This document shows positions 33,641 to 46,348 of a stretch of 64,000 bases of DNA, in pieces. Numbering within the stretch: the stretch's first letter is position 1; every line of letters begins with the position of its first letter. The DNA is from Cephalotrichum gorgonifer (taxonomy: Eukaryota > Ascomycota > Sordariomycetes > Microascales > Microascaceae), in contig ONZQ02000007.1 of assembly GCA_900312665.1 (NCBI GenBank), positions 1,935,554-1,999,553 on the forward strand. Direction: 5' to 3'. The notes beneath the pieces were generated by a model that had not been told where the DNA came from, did not search any database, and saw only the letters and a program-made list of their open reading frames with translations. The translations under genes were made by a program, and so were the position numbers.

Positions 33641-35340
33641 GTCGCTGCTCGCGCCGCAGGATCCTGCGGCACGCGTCATTGGCCCAAATCGTCTCACCGC
33701 CTTTGTCCCCGCCCCACCTCGCTCGTGACCGCCCGCGTCCGTTCTGCCCAATCTGCCGCTGGCGCCCATATAAATGCGTCGGGTCCCACGTACCCTCATC
33801 CGTACTTTCTACCTCTTCTCCTCCTCATTTCTCCCCAACACATCTTGCCCCCGGGACTCTTTTGCCGTCCCGTACCCCTCCGGTCGGAGCCTTCGTTGAC
33901 TTGCCCCTATTTCCCTTCCCCTACCTTCCGCGCTTCTCTCGGGCGTCCATCTCATCATCCCTGGTCCTGGGGCCGAACAGGCAGGCCAACTCTCGTCGGT
34001 AAGTCCGTATTCTCGCTTTGGCAACCCGGCTCCCCCTATTCATTTCGCGAAGCCGAAAGCTCACCACCTCCATTATCTTCTCTCAGACTTCCCCAAGACC
34101 CTCTCAAGTCGCCGCTGAACTCTTCCGATTATGCTTCCATAGGGAAGGGGGCGCACGGGACGCTTCATCATGCCTCCCCTCCTCACTCAGGGGCCCCGCC
34201 AACACTTCGAAGCTGCACATGCGCCTCCGCCACCGCTATCACACACAGCCCGTTCGATGCGTCCAATCGGAGACGACAGACTACGCGCTGACCCGGTGCT
34301 GCTGACGTGGCCTTGGTCGCAATTTCCGGCACATAACCTCGTGGCGTACTTGGCGGGAGCACTTTTTCCACTTCCCATCGGACCGATTGCCAGCCCCACG
34401 TTCATGCGCCTTGTTTTGGTAGTTTCGTGTTGACGACGTGATGTGCGGGAGGCGGAATCCTCGGCATCCATGGGCTCGACTCTGGCGCAGTTCACTCGCG
34501 ACCCGCTGATTCACCGGAATGAACTTACTGCATGTAACGTTACTCTGGGGCAAGCGACGCCAATTTCCGTTCCCTTTCTCGCAGGAAAGTGCGAGAAAGA
34601 GCGGTGAAGCTACACGTACCGTGAGAGGGCAACGTGGCAGCTCCCGAGGTCGGCCGGCCGGAATCCGCTCAGGTTGCGAAGGGGCAAGGTGGGGGATGCC
34701 CGGGGGTTGATCGGGGGGACGGTCAATGGTACGGAAAGGGGGCTGTGACCTGCACGACTGGTCAAATCCTGCTGGCGACGTTGGCGTTGGTCTCGATTCG
34801 CTGAAAACGGAGATGCCGAGCATCATGTGCGCCCGACCTGAGGATGCGATTGGAGGGAGTACGAATGGCAGGCCGCCGGGCAGGTCGACGGGGTGGCTGC
34901 GCTTGGACGAAGGCAGGCGCAGATGCATGCTGTTCCCGAAACGAGGGCTCAGGACGCAACGGCAGGGTTGAGACGGGCGGGGCTCACCGGAACATGCACG
35001 ATTGAGGCGTACTCACATCGATGTTGGTCCTAATCCTGCCGGAAAGGGGAACTCCGAGCCGCCGTATCCTGTAGGATCGAGGGCTGACGTGTGAAGCGAC
35101 GCTGGGCTGGCAGGCGGTGATATGAGGCAACAGGGCCTATGAGGCACGCCACCGGCCGACGGGAGACTCAGGGCGGCTTGTGGCAGGGTCGGCAGTTGAA
35201 TCGGCAGGACTGTCCATATATATATGTGTGTGTGTTCTGACACCGGAGTTTCCCCTAATCTCTCTTCTCTCAGACGCCTGCTCTCGCCGCCCCATTTATC
35301 GCCTCTTCACGTGTCTCATCATCCGCACTCTCCCTTAGCA
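33641..35340. other. GC-rich spacer upstream of the Myb-like gene
   Basis: This 1.7 kb of C/T-rich, GC-rich DNA has several overlapping open frames without recognisable domains. Two promoter-like blocks are seen: CATATAAATG near 33,768 followed by a pyrimidine-rich stretch, and CATATATATATG near 35,216 followed by a pyrimidine-rich leader into the ATG at 35341. The first may belong to an unrecognised or lost transcript. Confidence 0.4.
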
Positions 35341-37506
35341 ATGGCTGCGGTAGTTTATAGCTTTGAGCACGTCCGCCGCACACTTCGCCCGCCTGCATCT
35401 TTGGATCAAGCGAGCCGGGCTCGCCAAACCCGAGGGCCGTGTCTAGGACCTCGAATGGACTTCCAAGGCTCACCCTGGGACGACGCCATAGTGGTTTCGT
35501 CGGATGACAGCGATGACGACTTTGACGATCCTCAATCGGATACCAGCTTTCCTCCAGTTGACGAAATCGTGCCTTTGTGCAGGGGTGGGGGGCGGGGGGT
35601 GGGTAGCACGGCGGATGGTGGTAAGCCTACCCAATTTCAGCGATAACGGGTCCCACGGCTGTGGCAATTCTGATGGTTTCTTTTGCAGATGGTCAACTGT
35701 CGCTTACCGAGGACGCCCGCGAGATCCACGGAACGCATTCGGTCGTCGAGTTGCCGGAACGAGCAAGCCAGGCGAATGGCTCGAGTATGACGGAGCCTAT
35801 ATCATCCCTAACTTGCGAACTGCCAGGTCCCCCGTTACTTTCCGTCCGAGCCCACTCGAATACTCCGGCTCCTGAACACGGTGCAGATAGCGTTAGCAGT
35901 TCTTGCGGCATGACCGAAAGCCTAGGAGGATCCACGAAGAGCAAGACGTTCCCCAGGTCCTCGGAGGTACATCTCTCTTCCTGCTGGGTCTTGCAGGGAA
36001 GATGGGGAGCAAGGATCGGAAGACGCAGGCGGAGCCACATCACCTATACCATTGAATGATGACGAGACTCGATCCGACGACGGCTTTCCTGCTTTGAGCG
36101 AAATTATGGCCCCTAACACACCCGGTACACCACTCATTCCGGGCAATTCCGGTGAGTAGTGCCAAGTTAACCTGACATGTTGCATGTTCAGTCGTCTAAC
36201 AAGGCACCGTTCGGCGGTCTAGTAGCGCGCTCCGAAAATACCCCTCGTCGAAACATGGAAGATGGCGGAAAAGGCGGCGGAGCGGTTGAATCTTCGCCCG
36301 AGACTCAAGGGACGTCTGTGAATACTGCCATCGTCATACCAGAGGACGAGGATGAGGACGAGGATGACTCGGGAGAGGAAGAGGATAAAGAGGACGATCG
36401 TCAGCACGACACCGTTCTCATCACTCCCCTCGCGATTGATCCCCTCGAGAACCATGCCTCCGGCATACCAGAGGGAGAGCCCCGCTTTAACGGCGCAGAA
36501 ATCCTAGGTAAGTCCAACGTGGCAATTTCACGCCGATGTCTTCACGGCCAAGTTGGCTAACAGCTTCTGCTTAGAAGGAGGGCTTGAAGATCCGACCTCT
36601 GCTATCGAACCAAACGCTCGTGTGGAGCCACCAGATCCTCTGTCAGCCCCCTCTCAAGCAAGTTCGGATACCCCTGCTCCCGAACGACGTCACACAGACA
36701 AGGAGGCCGACGAGGCCGACACCACGGACGGACATGGCACGGCGGACACATCTGGCATGGAATGCGACAGTCCTGTGCAGCTTCCGAGCCCTCCGAGGTA
36801 TAAGTTTCGCCTGAGCCCTTGCGCCCGCAGGTCCGTCCGTAGATTTGGCGACCGAGCACGAGGCCAAGGGGGGGGACCTACGCCTCGCTGGCGCGGGCCG
36901 CTGCATCAGGACTCCGACAGCAGCGACAACGAATCTACACGGGTACTTGGCGAGGCGGAGGATGAGGATTATAACCCTTCACATACGGAAGCTGACCCGC
37001 CGCTGCGCAAGCGACGCAAAATATCTCCACGTCCCTGTCGCAGCGCCATCGGTGAGGCTGAAGAAGACGGATCACGGCGCCCGTCTCGGGTTCGACGTAC
37101 CCGTAAGCGTATCACTACCCGCGATTCGTTCGAAGGAGGACCGGCCCCCCATCCGGTTCGGGCGACGTACCAACAGTGGCCCCTCCAGGATGTTCTCCTC
37201 AAGCGCGTAATGGACGATGGCCGGACGGTTTTCCAGCTTCAATTTACGTGGGACTCATGTCCACAGCACCATCGGAACGCACACGGGACAGAACACGCTG
37301 AAACCAGTGGACACGGAACCAAGACACGAAGTCGCCGGGGGAAGGGAAGCATGTTTACAGCGGAGGAAGACGAGCTGCTCGTCAGACTCAAGGGGGGTCA
37401 GCTAGCCTGGGATGAGATCCACGAGCGGTTCTCTAGGAAATTCCCAGGGCGCAGTCGCGGCAGTCTGCAGGTGAGGTACTGTACGAAGCTGAAGAGGTCA
37501 TCTTAG
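35341..37506 (+). CDS. Acidic nuclear-type protein with C-terminal Myb/SANT-like domain
   Basis: Five exons (35341-35620, 35689-35956, 35997-36151, 36223-36507, 36575-37506) join to 639 residues. Most of the protein is low-complexity and acidic (SSDDSDDDFDD, IPEDEDEDEDDSGEEEDKEDD). Basic clusters suggest nuclear import (RKRRKISPRP, RRTRKRITTR). Near residue 520, WPLQDVLLKRVMDDGRTVFQLQF forms a conserved pre-domain. The last ~55 residues, FTAEEDELLVRLKGGQLAWDEI then FPGRSRGSLQVRYCTKLK, form a Myb/SANT-like helix-turn-helix. Similar fungal proteins with this C-terminus exist in many copies; their role is unknown. The exon 2 donor and exon 4 acceptor are chosen to keep frame and are weak. It is probably a DNA-binding protein. 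Confidence 0.65.
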
Positions 37507-39947
37507 ATTAATATTCGGTAACTTTGGCGTTCAAATCTCCGCTTTTGCTTATGTGAAGAGGAGTCCTCTAGCACATGAGGGACGACTTGCCCGGTCCGAA
37601 TATGTCCACGTCCCGCAGGTGAGGCAGGGTTGCACCGGGCACGCCCTACTAATGTCGCTGCTTTCTGGCAACAACCCGCTTCTGTTCTTTCCAGAGCCAG
37701 GTTTCGAAGGCCTCAGCCGAGAGATCCGACAGCGCTTTGCTAGTCGAGGTTGACCATCGGAAGCAGTTGCCGTACGAAGGGTGTCCCGTTGGGTCCATGG
37801 CCAGGTCCGTGGTTCGACTCACCGTGGGGCTATCGTCACCTTCCAGTATTATCCGGGCCGCAGGGGCTCGTTCGGCAAAATTCTTGCCCGCGCCCTGTCA
37901 CCGTTGAAGGCCGCGATCTGGAAAGCGTCGTACTACGCACGAGGCACCTCTTCGCATAGCTTTAGCAGCTTGTACACGCTGCGAAGCGCCTGGAGAGAGG
38001 AAAACATCATCTCTATTCTGTCGCTACATATAGTATGGGCAGAGGGCATTGAATTCGGGTAATAATCCGCTCTGCAAGCGAATTACGCCAGTGAAACATG
38101 CAAATCCTCCTCGCTTTTAGAGATGCGACTTATTTTGCATGTCTCAGACCTGCCAGTGTTGTTATAAGTCACCCTGTATAAGGTCTCCGCGCTCACGGAT
38201 GCCAAATATCATCATGTGTTCGTCAAGGCCGGCACACTTCGAACTGGGAGGGAGTGCTGCCACAGTTGACTTCGAATCCAGCTCCCAAAGATTTCAATCC
38301 CTAGCTTGACGCTCTTAGTAAGAAAATTCAACATCCTGAGCCTCATAGATGAGTTTTAGATCAAGACATGCTTCCTTAGTGACCTCGTACGTGTACAGGA
38401 AACCGTTTTTCCAACTAGGACTCTCAACTTGAGCGCAATGCCACTAGCAGTCCAATGTTCCGGGATTCAATTGCGTCCCAGCGGTTCTCAAGTTTCTAGG
38501 TATCTTTCCTCGGGCGGGGTCTGAGCATGACATAGAGACCTCCCTGCTGGACGAACCACGTAGATACGATCGAGTCACTATCAGACATACGAATGCGATG
38601 GCACGATACAATGTTCATGGATCTCGATTAGTGGTCGCGGCTTCTGCAGTTGTGAAGGGCTGCTCTTGGGCATAAATGGCCCGTCTAGGTACGAGGACAT
38701 GTGTAGAACTGTCCCCCGCCAACACTAGCACGGCTCTAGCTAGCTAGAATATAACCACTGGATGCCCAAGTGTACACCAGCACGCCCTCTCCGGCCGGAT
38801 TACAAGTAGTTGAGGCGCTGGTACCCCAGCGGCACGAGGACGGTGCCCTTGCGAGGACATCCATGGCTCGATGGGGGGTGGGACTCCCAGTGATTCAGGG
38901 CATGGGCGGACGACACACGAGACTCCCGGAAGGAATTTAGGTGGTCAGAGCGGGATGGAGCTGCAGAGCAAAGCCGCCAGGGAAAGGGCAATCACGTTCC
39001 GCGTGGACGTTGTCTATGAGCGATTTTCATGCGGCGGCTAATGGAGGCACACCCTTCGTACAACGCAGTCACAGCCATGCACCAAAAAATATCGCTAACA
39101 CAATGAGTGTACCACCCGAGCGGCCTTTCCAGATTCCTTGATGTTAACGAGTGTCGGGGCTCCGACTTAAATGAGCGTCCCTACTCGCTTGCGGCCGCAG
39201 TGGCGGTGGGAGAGGCCTCCCGAATGTCATACTGTGCACCCCCGGCCGGGGCATGAGAGGACGGGCCCGAGATCCGAGGGCACTTTTGTGAACACAGGGT
39301 GTCGTCCCATGAACACAGAGTGTGAGGTGAGGTGCCTTCAGCAGAGCAGCACTGTACACGCCCCTTGGTTGCCAGTAACCGGCTCGTCTTCTCTCATACT
39401 CGGCGCAATCCTGAGGCCCGGTACAGCCTTAGGAGAGAGGTGGGCAGAGCTGCCATTGGATGGACTCTCACTTTCCGGCCGAGCTCAATTCCGGGCATTC
39501 GTTACCGTTCCTCTGTGGTATGAGCCCCCTGCTGGCACCGCAAGTCGACATAGAAGAATCTGAGAAGCGATACGGCATGGATTCGCGAGTTGTATTTCTT
39601 TGATCCAGCTACTACTTGCTAGGCCTTGGGTGATTGTTTCTAGCATCAAGCTTTCTATACTGCAACCGTAGATTTCCAATATCCTCCTCGTTGGACAACC
39701 AGCAATACAAATTGATAGTGGAAGACATGCTGTACGGATTGGCCGCTCTTTCCTCTCATACCCTTGAGCTGCTCAATAGCAGCTCAGTTCGGTCTCGGAT
39801 CTAGTTTCATCATCCTCGTAGACCGACGCTCAGGATATCTTGTCATGTGAAGCGAATGTTACGTCTATTCCGCCCCGGAGCCGGAGCGATTTCTTCGCAT
39901 CATCTGCTGATAGCCACTTAAACAGCCGAACACCGGCGCAGCAGATG
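37507..39947. other. Gene-poor spacer, nothing recognised
   Basis: About 2.4 kb carries only short open frames (such as 37553-37753, 37781-38062 and 39171-39563, plus strand) without domains or consistent splicing. Unrecognised small genes or remnants cannot be excluded. Confidence 0.35.
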
Positions 39948-40725
39948 CTAGGGAGACACGTGCCCAAAGAATACATGCCCAAACAACGAACCGAGGAATG
40001 ACGGACGCCTCGGTTTCCGCTCAGGCGCGAGAAACATAGCCTTGACGACCAGCTCCTCCCTGCCACCACCAACACGCACAGGGCAGGGGCCAAGGTCGAC
40101 GAACCCCAAGTCGGAGAAGAGAATGTAGCCCCGAGGACCAGTCAAGACGGTGACGCCCATGCCCCGCCTGCCGGCGGCGTCGATGCCCCATTCGCAGAGG
40201 GCCTTGGCGTAGCCGTGCTTCTGGTTATGGGGCCGGGTGGCCATGATGCGCAGGTGCATGCACCGATCGTAGCGATCGAAGTGCCTCGTCCGGCCCTGGG
40301 CGGCAGCGTTAACGAGGGCCGCGACGCCGCCCGTGCCACCCCTCACTGCGCCCTCGGGGGCGACGGAACCTTGAGTCACAGGAGGATTAGCGCACCGGCG
40401 AGGAACACACGCGGTTCTGAATGGATGCACACGAGCCTTGATCCTCAACGGGGGCGAGCGACATGTCCCAGGCCGCCACGGCCACAATCAGACCACCTTC
40501 CTGGTGGCTCTCCTCGTCCGACAACTCGGCCACCGTGACTAGTAAGTCTTGGGACTTCGGGTCCAGGCCGGGTTTTAGGATGGATTCGATGAACTTGATG
40601 TACTCCTGATCCTGGCGAGCACCGCGAGGGAAGAAGGGCATCCACTCGGGATCGACGGACATGGCCTCGAGGATGACATCCCCTACGGCTGGGAGGTCAG
40701 CCGGCGTCGCTGGTCTGATTCTCAT
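39948..40725 (-). CDS. GNAT family N-acetyltransferase
   Basis: The first exon starts at 40725 with MRIRPATPADLPAVGDVI, the usual GNAT opening, and runs through GGLIVAVAAWDMSL (beta4). The second exon carries CMHLRIMATRPHNQKHGYAKAL, matching the acetyl-CoA-binding 'h..lav.P.yQ.rGiG..L' motif A, then LTGPRGYILFSDLGFVDLG (motif B) and an open tail to the stop at 39948. One intron must lie between about 40,340 and 40,450. Several donor/acceptor pairs keep the frame, and I could not choose one. The protein is about 220-235 residues. The acceptor substrate is unknown (amine, peptide or small molecule). Pro/Arg-rich residues at the end (APERKPRRPSF) are not part of the fold. Confidence 0.78.
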
Positions 40726-41801
40726 GGCGGGCGGCGGTAGAATGGCAAAGAGGTTGAGATGGTCGGGGGAGGAATGGCATGAGCTAGAGGAACGAGTTTA
40801 GTAGCGGAATGTCAATGGGTTACCGAGTCTGTGCGACGACATAGCCTCCCTGGCTGGGAACGGTTTCTTGTCTCGAGACATCTCGGAACATAGCCTCACC
40901 TTCGCAAAATACGTGAAGGTGCGCCGAAAGCGCCAGCACAGCCAACGCATCATCGCGCATGGTCATCCCAGCGCCCCTATCCCGCCAACAGAAGATCCGG
41001 GTGTCGCATCACACGGGACCGAGTGCAGTCGTCGTGTAGAGCTTCGATGTCGGCCCAGCGACGAGATACTTTTGCGAGGCCTCCAGCGCGCGTGATAACC
41101 TGATCTCGGGGTCGTCATGTTTCACCTCGGCGAAATGACGGAATTTAGGCTTTTGTCGCATTTCGAGCTCCCTGCAGACGCTGGGGGCGTGGGCATAGCG
41201 CGATCACCGTGCTGGTGCGGGCATTCGAGGGGGTGTCTGGGTCCGGTGATCCGGGGCCTGGAATGGCACGAAGTTATTTAGACGACGACGCTTCACGAGT
41301 TTGGCTCTGGAGGACAGTATCGATACATTGGCGCCCACATTATCGCGCTGCGTCGGCTACGTGCGGACGCCCACCTGTGACGGCCACCGTGCCGCAAATG
41401 CACTGGTCACGGAGGGGTGAACTTGCACAAAAATGCCGCAACTGGTCTGGCTGGGCTCCCCTCACCACCACGCGAGCCGGGCCAGACGACTTATTCCCCG
41501 GTTCCGTGAGTGGTCGCGATCCCAGGTCGAGGTGACCCTGCTGACCTTGGTCATAGGGTTGGCACAGCCCCTTTGCTGTAGACGGCAGCGCGATAGGCGG
41601 CGGAAATCCCGCGCGACCACAACTTACTCTCGTAGGTCACTGTAGCAGGCGGCCTGGCTTGAGATCGATTGTGAGATCTCGTACCGCCCTAGCTTCGTCC
41701 TGCTTTTCTCTCCCTTTCCCCAGCTGGGTGTATCTGCCCGTCGCCTTTCCCTCCGGTCCAACAGAGCGACGACCGAAGCGCCGTCGCTTCCAGTAGTAAC
41801 A
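40726..41801. other. Divergent spacer, GNAT / Na+/H+ antiporter
   Basis: This is 1.1 kb between two divergent starts and serves as promoter for both. No gene or repeat was recognised. Confidence 0.4.
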
Positions 41802-43490
41802 ATGCCTGTTCTACATGTCTCCAACTTTAACACCGTGCTAAGCCTCCTGGGAGGGTGGATCACGCTATACGGCCTGGTCTCCCACCTCTGCAAACACCAC
41901 CTCTACCTCTCCGAAGCCCGTAAGTCGGCCTTCCAACTCTGTACTCCAGGTCCCGCAGAGCTAAGTTTCTCTCGCGCCAGTCATATCCCTCCTGGCTGGC
42001 CTCGGCTTCTCTCCGCGTGCCGCGAACCTTATTAGACCCCTGGAATACGCGGGTAACGAGAAGAATGTCGAAAGGATCACGCTGGATTTCTCGCGGCTCG
42101 TTCTAGGTGTGCAGCTCGTCATCGCCGGCGTGGAACTCCCGAAGAAGTACCTGAAGCGAGAATGGGCACCGTTACTCGTGCTCGTGGGACTCGTCATGAG
42201 CCTGATGTGGTTAACAACGAGTCTCCTGGTGTGGGCGCTGGTTCCGGGACTCCCCTTTCTCCACGCGCTGGCTGTGGGATCGTGTGTGACGCCAACTGAC
42301 CCGGTGCTATCTAATGTGATTCTCAAGGGAAAATTCGCCGACTACAACGTCCCCAAGAACCTTCAGCACCTCATAATCGCCGAGTCGGGAACCAATGATG
42401 GGCTCGGGTATCCGTTCCTCTTCTTCGCCCTGTACCTCATCAAGTACACAGGGGGTGTAGACGATCCAGGAGGTGATGGGGCTCCCATGGCTATCGGGCT
42501 CTGGATGGGAGAGACATGGGGATACACTATCGCGTTGAGTGTAGTATACGGGGCGACGGCCGGCTGGCTCGCCAAGAACCTCCTCCGTTGGGCCGACAAA
42601 CGCCAATTTGTCGACAAAGAGAGCCTTCTGGTCTTCTCAATAGCTCTGGCCTTGCTCGTACTCGGTACCTGCGGCATGGCCGGCAGCGACGACATCCTGG
42701 CCTGCTTCATAGCTGGAAATACCTTCACATGGGACGACTGGTTCCGGCTCCGGACACTTGAGGAGACCCTCCAGCCGGCGCTCGACAAGCTTCTCAATAT
42801 AGCCGTCTTCATGTGGTTTGGCGCGGTCTGTCCATGGGAGGACTTCCTACAGAACAGCGCCATTCCCGTACACCGTCTCATATTGCTTGGCATCCTGGTT
42901 CTTGTGCTCCGCCGCATGCCCTGGGTGTTAGCAACCCACAAACTCGTCCCGCAAATACCAGACGTGAGACAGGCCCTGTACGTGGGATTCTTCGGTCCAA
43001 TCGGAGTCTCCGCGATCTTTTACCTTTACATTCTAATCGAATTCGTCAATTCCTCCCTTTCCGAAGGAGGAGAAGTTCGCGATGATGTCAAGAGCCTATC
43101 CGACGGGGCCAGGGTCATCGTTTGGTTTCTCGCAGTTTGCAGCATTGTAAGTCGTCCACGAGATAAAGGCACTGAGGTCGTAGCATCTGACTCTTCCCGC
43201 TTTAATAGGTCGTCCATGGCATGACCATCCCTCTCGGAAAGCTGGGCCACCTGCTCTCTGGGGCTATGTCATCCTGGCAAGGAACGGCAGTTGAGGAACT
43301 GCGCAACAGCGGAGCTGTGGCTGTCGATCTTACGTCGCTGCCAGCTCCGTTCTCTCCCATCCGACGTTGGCTAAGTGGAGACATGGACGGCGGAGAACGA
43401 GACCCTGCACTCCGCGTGCCGCTGTTATTCCGCACGTCTCGAAGCAGTGGAATGACTATAGAGGAAGAGGGAGGAGAAAGAAGGGTGTGA
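41802..43490 (+). CDS. Na+(K+)/H+ antiporter, fungal NHA1 type
   Basis: Three exons (41802-41919, 41981-43146, 43209-43490) give 521 residues. The CPA core is clear: LVIAGVELPKKYLKREW, SCVTPTDPVLSNVILKGKFA, then IIAESGTNDGLGYPFLFFALYLI with the ND ion-binding pair, CGMAGSDDILACFIAGNTFTWDDWF, and VGFFGPIGVSAIFYLYI near the end of the membrane domain. These match the plasma-membrane antiporters of fungi that expel Na+ or K+ in exchange for H+. The C-terminal tail is short (~90 residues). Yeast Nha1 has a tail of several hundred residues, so long-tail regulation is absent here. It is followed by a YVC1-like channel and, 14 kb on, a TRK potassium transporter. Confidence 0.9.
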
Positions 43491-44170
43491 GTTAGGTCTA
43501 GACCGCGAACTTGTGAACAAATGTCGGTTTGCGACAGTTGTGTTTGACTTCTCGTTTGGGGACATGTCAGGACATATCCCGTCATTAACACCGTGCAATA
43601 GGATAGATGGCGGTTTTGCTTGCCCCCTACAGCCGAAGGGGAAACGACGTTCTCTACATCTATGTTTTCGACCATCCATAAGCCACTTTCTAGCTTCTAT
43701 ATATTGCGTGTCCGGTCGGCGGTGCCGCATGAACTGGACGAAGGGGCCAGGATATGTCGTAGTATCTCGAACATAGACGCAATTGCGGCGCTGTAAATAA
43801 ACGAGAGTATTGGAGAATAGTTTTCGCGCTTATTTCCGCACCAGAATATCGGCCTTTTAGTATCGCGACGCCCGCTCCGGAAAAAAACAATGGTACAAGC
43901 AGTGGGGAGACATTTGGGTACGCAGGGGTCAGAAGGATACGCGGTGCGGGATGCGCCCGGAGACTTTGCGCAGCTGATCAAGCCGGGCCTTGCCAGGAGG
44001 CCTCCCGGGTGTTCTGGGCCAATCCGAATACGGGCTCACGTGCTTGAAATTCCCTCACTGTCCTTTTGCTCTTCCGCGAAATCAGAATGGAACCTGCCTG
44101 TGTTGTGTTCCCTGTCCTCTTTTCTCCTTTGCTTTCTTCTCCCTGGCGAAAGGGCGTTCTAGCACGAGGA
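43491..44170. other. Spacer between antiporter and cation channel
   Basis: This 680-bp tandem-gene spacer holds the 3' flank of the antiporter and the promoter of the channel. No gene was recognised. Confidence 0.4.
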
Positions 44171-46348
44171 ATGGAAGAGGCTGACGAAGAATCCCTGGAG
44201 CCTAGCGACTGTGGCCGGATCTGGCTCCTCGATGCTGACGATGGTGCCGCGCCGGAGGATTGCCTTAGTGAGGAGCACAGCCATCACCATCCGCCAGAAG
44301 TCTTTACGACAATCCACCGGTGCGTAATGACCTCGGGACAATTATTGTGTGGTCACGTTGAGAAGGAATAGGGTTCAAAAGTGTTGTGCTGATTTACCAT
44401 TGAAGTGTGAGGCAGCTCGTCCTCAAGAGCATCGGTAGGCCACCTTGTCTTGATTGTCTCGCCTCGGGCTGACGACCGTCGTACTCTAGACGATCCCTAC
44501 ACGCTGAGCCAATTGACGAGTCCAAGGGTCAACACCCTTGTAGTCCGCCCTCTAGTTGACCGGCTCTACGATCCGGATGACAGCTCCATAGGTTCGCCCG
44601 CTTCCCCGTTCCCCCTTGTCAGTTCGGCCTGCGCGGCCTCGGGTGCGGGGCCAGGATATAAGGGGTATACGCCTAGCTCACTACAACTAGTCTACTGCCT
44701 CTTGGCCAACCGTGTGCAATTTCTTCGAGAGCAATCAGCCGTCGTGCACCACAGTGTCAACATCACTAGGGCAGCCCTGTGCGAGATCGTAGCCACGCGC
44801 ATTCTGCGCAAGTTTCACGAGGAAAACCCTGGATCATTGGGCCTACTCGTACTTGCCGGCGTTCTAGTGGAAGGCTTTGACCCATTCTCAGGCGCGCCCG
44901 AGGACGTTGAGCGCTCGGGTCGCTATCTGCAATGGCCGGTCCAGGAGCGCGGCGGGCACGAGAGGAAGCTCACGGCACTCGAGCTGGCGATCCTCTCCGA
45001 GAGCAAGATCTTCATAAGTTCGCAGGCGTGCCAAAGGGTTGTCAACGCTGTATACCAAGGACAAGTCACTTACACTCCGTTGTCTTTCGTCGACATCTTA
45101 CCCGACCACTACAAGTATCGGCCCATCTCTCTATACGATCCCCGCAGGGCTCCTCTGCTAAACCACTACCGCCTCATCGTCCCGCGTTCACGAAACGTGA
45201 TCGAGACGGCGCAGTTCATGATTCTGGTAGCGTTATACGTCCTGGCCATGGTTAACCGGAACAACTCCTCCCCAGACCGGTACGAGGCGCTCTTCATCAT
45301 CTACACGGCCGGCTGGGTCCTCGACGAATTTGCGGCCATCATCGAGCACGGCTGGGCAGTCCATGCTCAGAGCCTCTGGTCCTTCTTGGATATAACCTTC
45401 ACCCTGAATTTCGGCGCATATCTGTTTGCCCGGTTTTACGACCTGTCCCTCGGAACTGGCGACGGCAGCATCGCCTTTCCCTTGCTGTGCCTTGCGGCAC
45501 CGATCTTATTGACTCGCATGGCGTTCAATCTCATGCCGGATAATATCGTCTTCATCTCCCTCCACGCCATGATGAAGGGTTTCTTGATGCTTACCTTCCT
45601 CGCCGTCTGGTGCGTCACTGGCTTTTTCCTGGCGCTGCAGTGGCTGGTAACGGAGGATGATATCGATACGGAGCCGAAGTGGTATACCATCACCAAGTGG
45701 CTTCTCTGGATCTGGTTTGGCCTGGATGGAACGGGTATCGAGGAGTCGGTCCGATTCCACACCGTCCTCGGACCCGCTCTGATGGTCTCGTTTGCCTTCT
45801 TGGGCAACACGCTGTTCCTGACGATCCTAGTTGCGCTCCTCACCAACACCTTCTCGAGAATCGTGGAAGCTGAGACTGCGGAGATCCAATTTCGCCGAGC
45901 CGTCCTGACGTTCGAAGGTGTTAAGAGCGATGCCATATTCGCCTACCCACCACCTTTCAATATCGTCGCTCTCATGATCCTCCTTCCGTTGAAATTTGTC
46001 GTGTCGCCGCGGGCCTTTCACAGGATACACGTCGCCATGGTCCGAGGAGTGAACGCGCCTACCTTACTGATCATCAACCTCTACGAGCGTCAGTTTATAT
46101 GGGCTCGGACAACCAAGGCTTCCAAGTCGTTTCTGAAATGGCAGTTCACCGGCTTTTCCCCCCACGGAGATATATACGCCGTATTTGAAGCAGATCCGCC
46201 ACCCGGTGTCCAAGAAGAAGCCGAGACACTTGATGGATTGAGCGAGATGGGGTTTTCGGATAACGATAGGATACCGAGGGCGAGAGAAGCCCCACAGCCT
46301 ACGGTATTCAGATTAGGACGTGGGAGACACCGAAGCCCAAGCGCATAG
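44171..46348 (+). CDS. TRP-type cation channel, YVC1-like
   Basis: Four exons (44171-44319, 44412-44434, 44490-44591, 44691-46348) give 643 residues. Splicing restores TTIHRQLVLKSIDDPYTLSQLTSPRVN and DPDDSSIVYCLLANRVQFLREQS, both typical of fungal YVC1 proteins. The cytosolic N-terminal domain (to ~residue 255) is followed by about six membrane segments (TAQFMILVALYVLAMVN, ALFIIYTAGWVLDEFAAI, SFLDITFTLNFGAYLFARF). A pore region follows near WLLWIWFGLDGTG, then the last helix FLGNTLFLTILVALLTNTFSRI with the TRP-like segment after it. Yeast Yvc1 releases Ca2+ from the vacuole and responds to stretch and osmotic shock; the same is expected but not shown here. The second exon is 23 nt. The acidic C-terminus is short. 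Confidence 0.88.

Noticed and set aside
33725..34291. 188-codon plus-strand frame
   Set aside because: It is Ser/Pro-rich translation of pyrimidine-rich DNA without homology or splice support.
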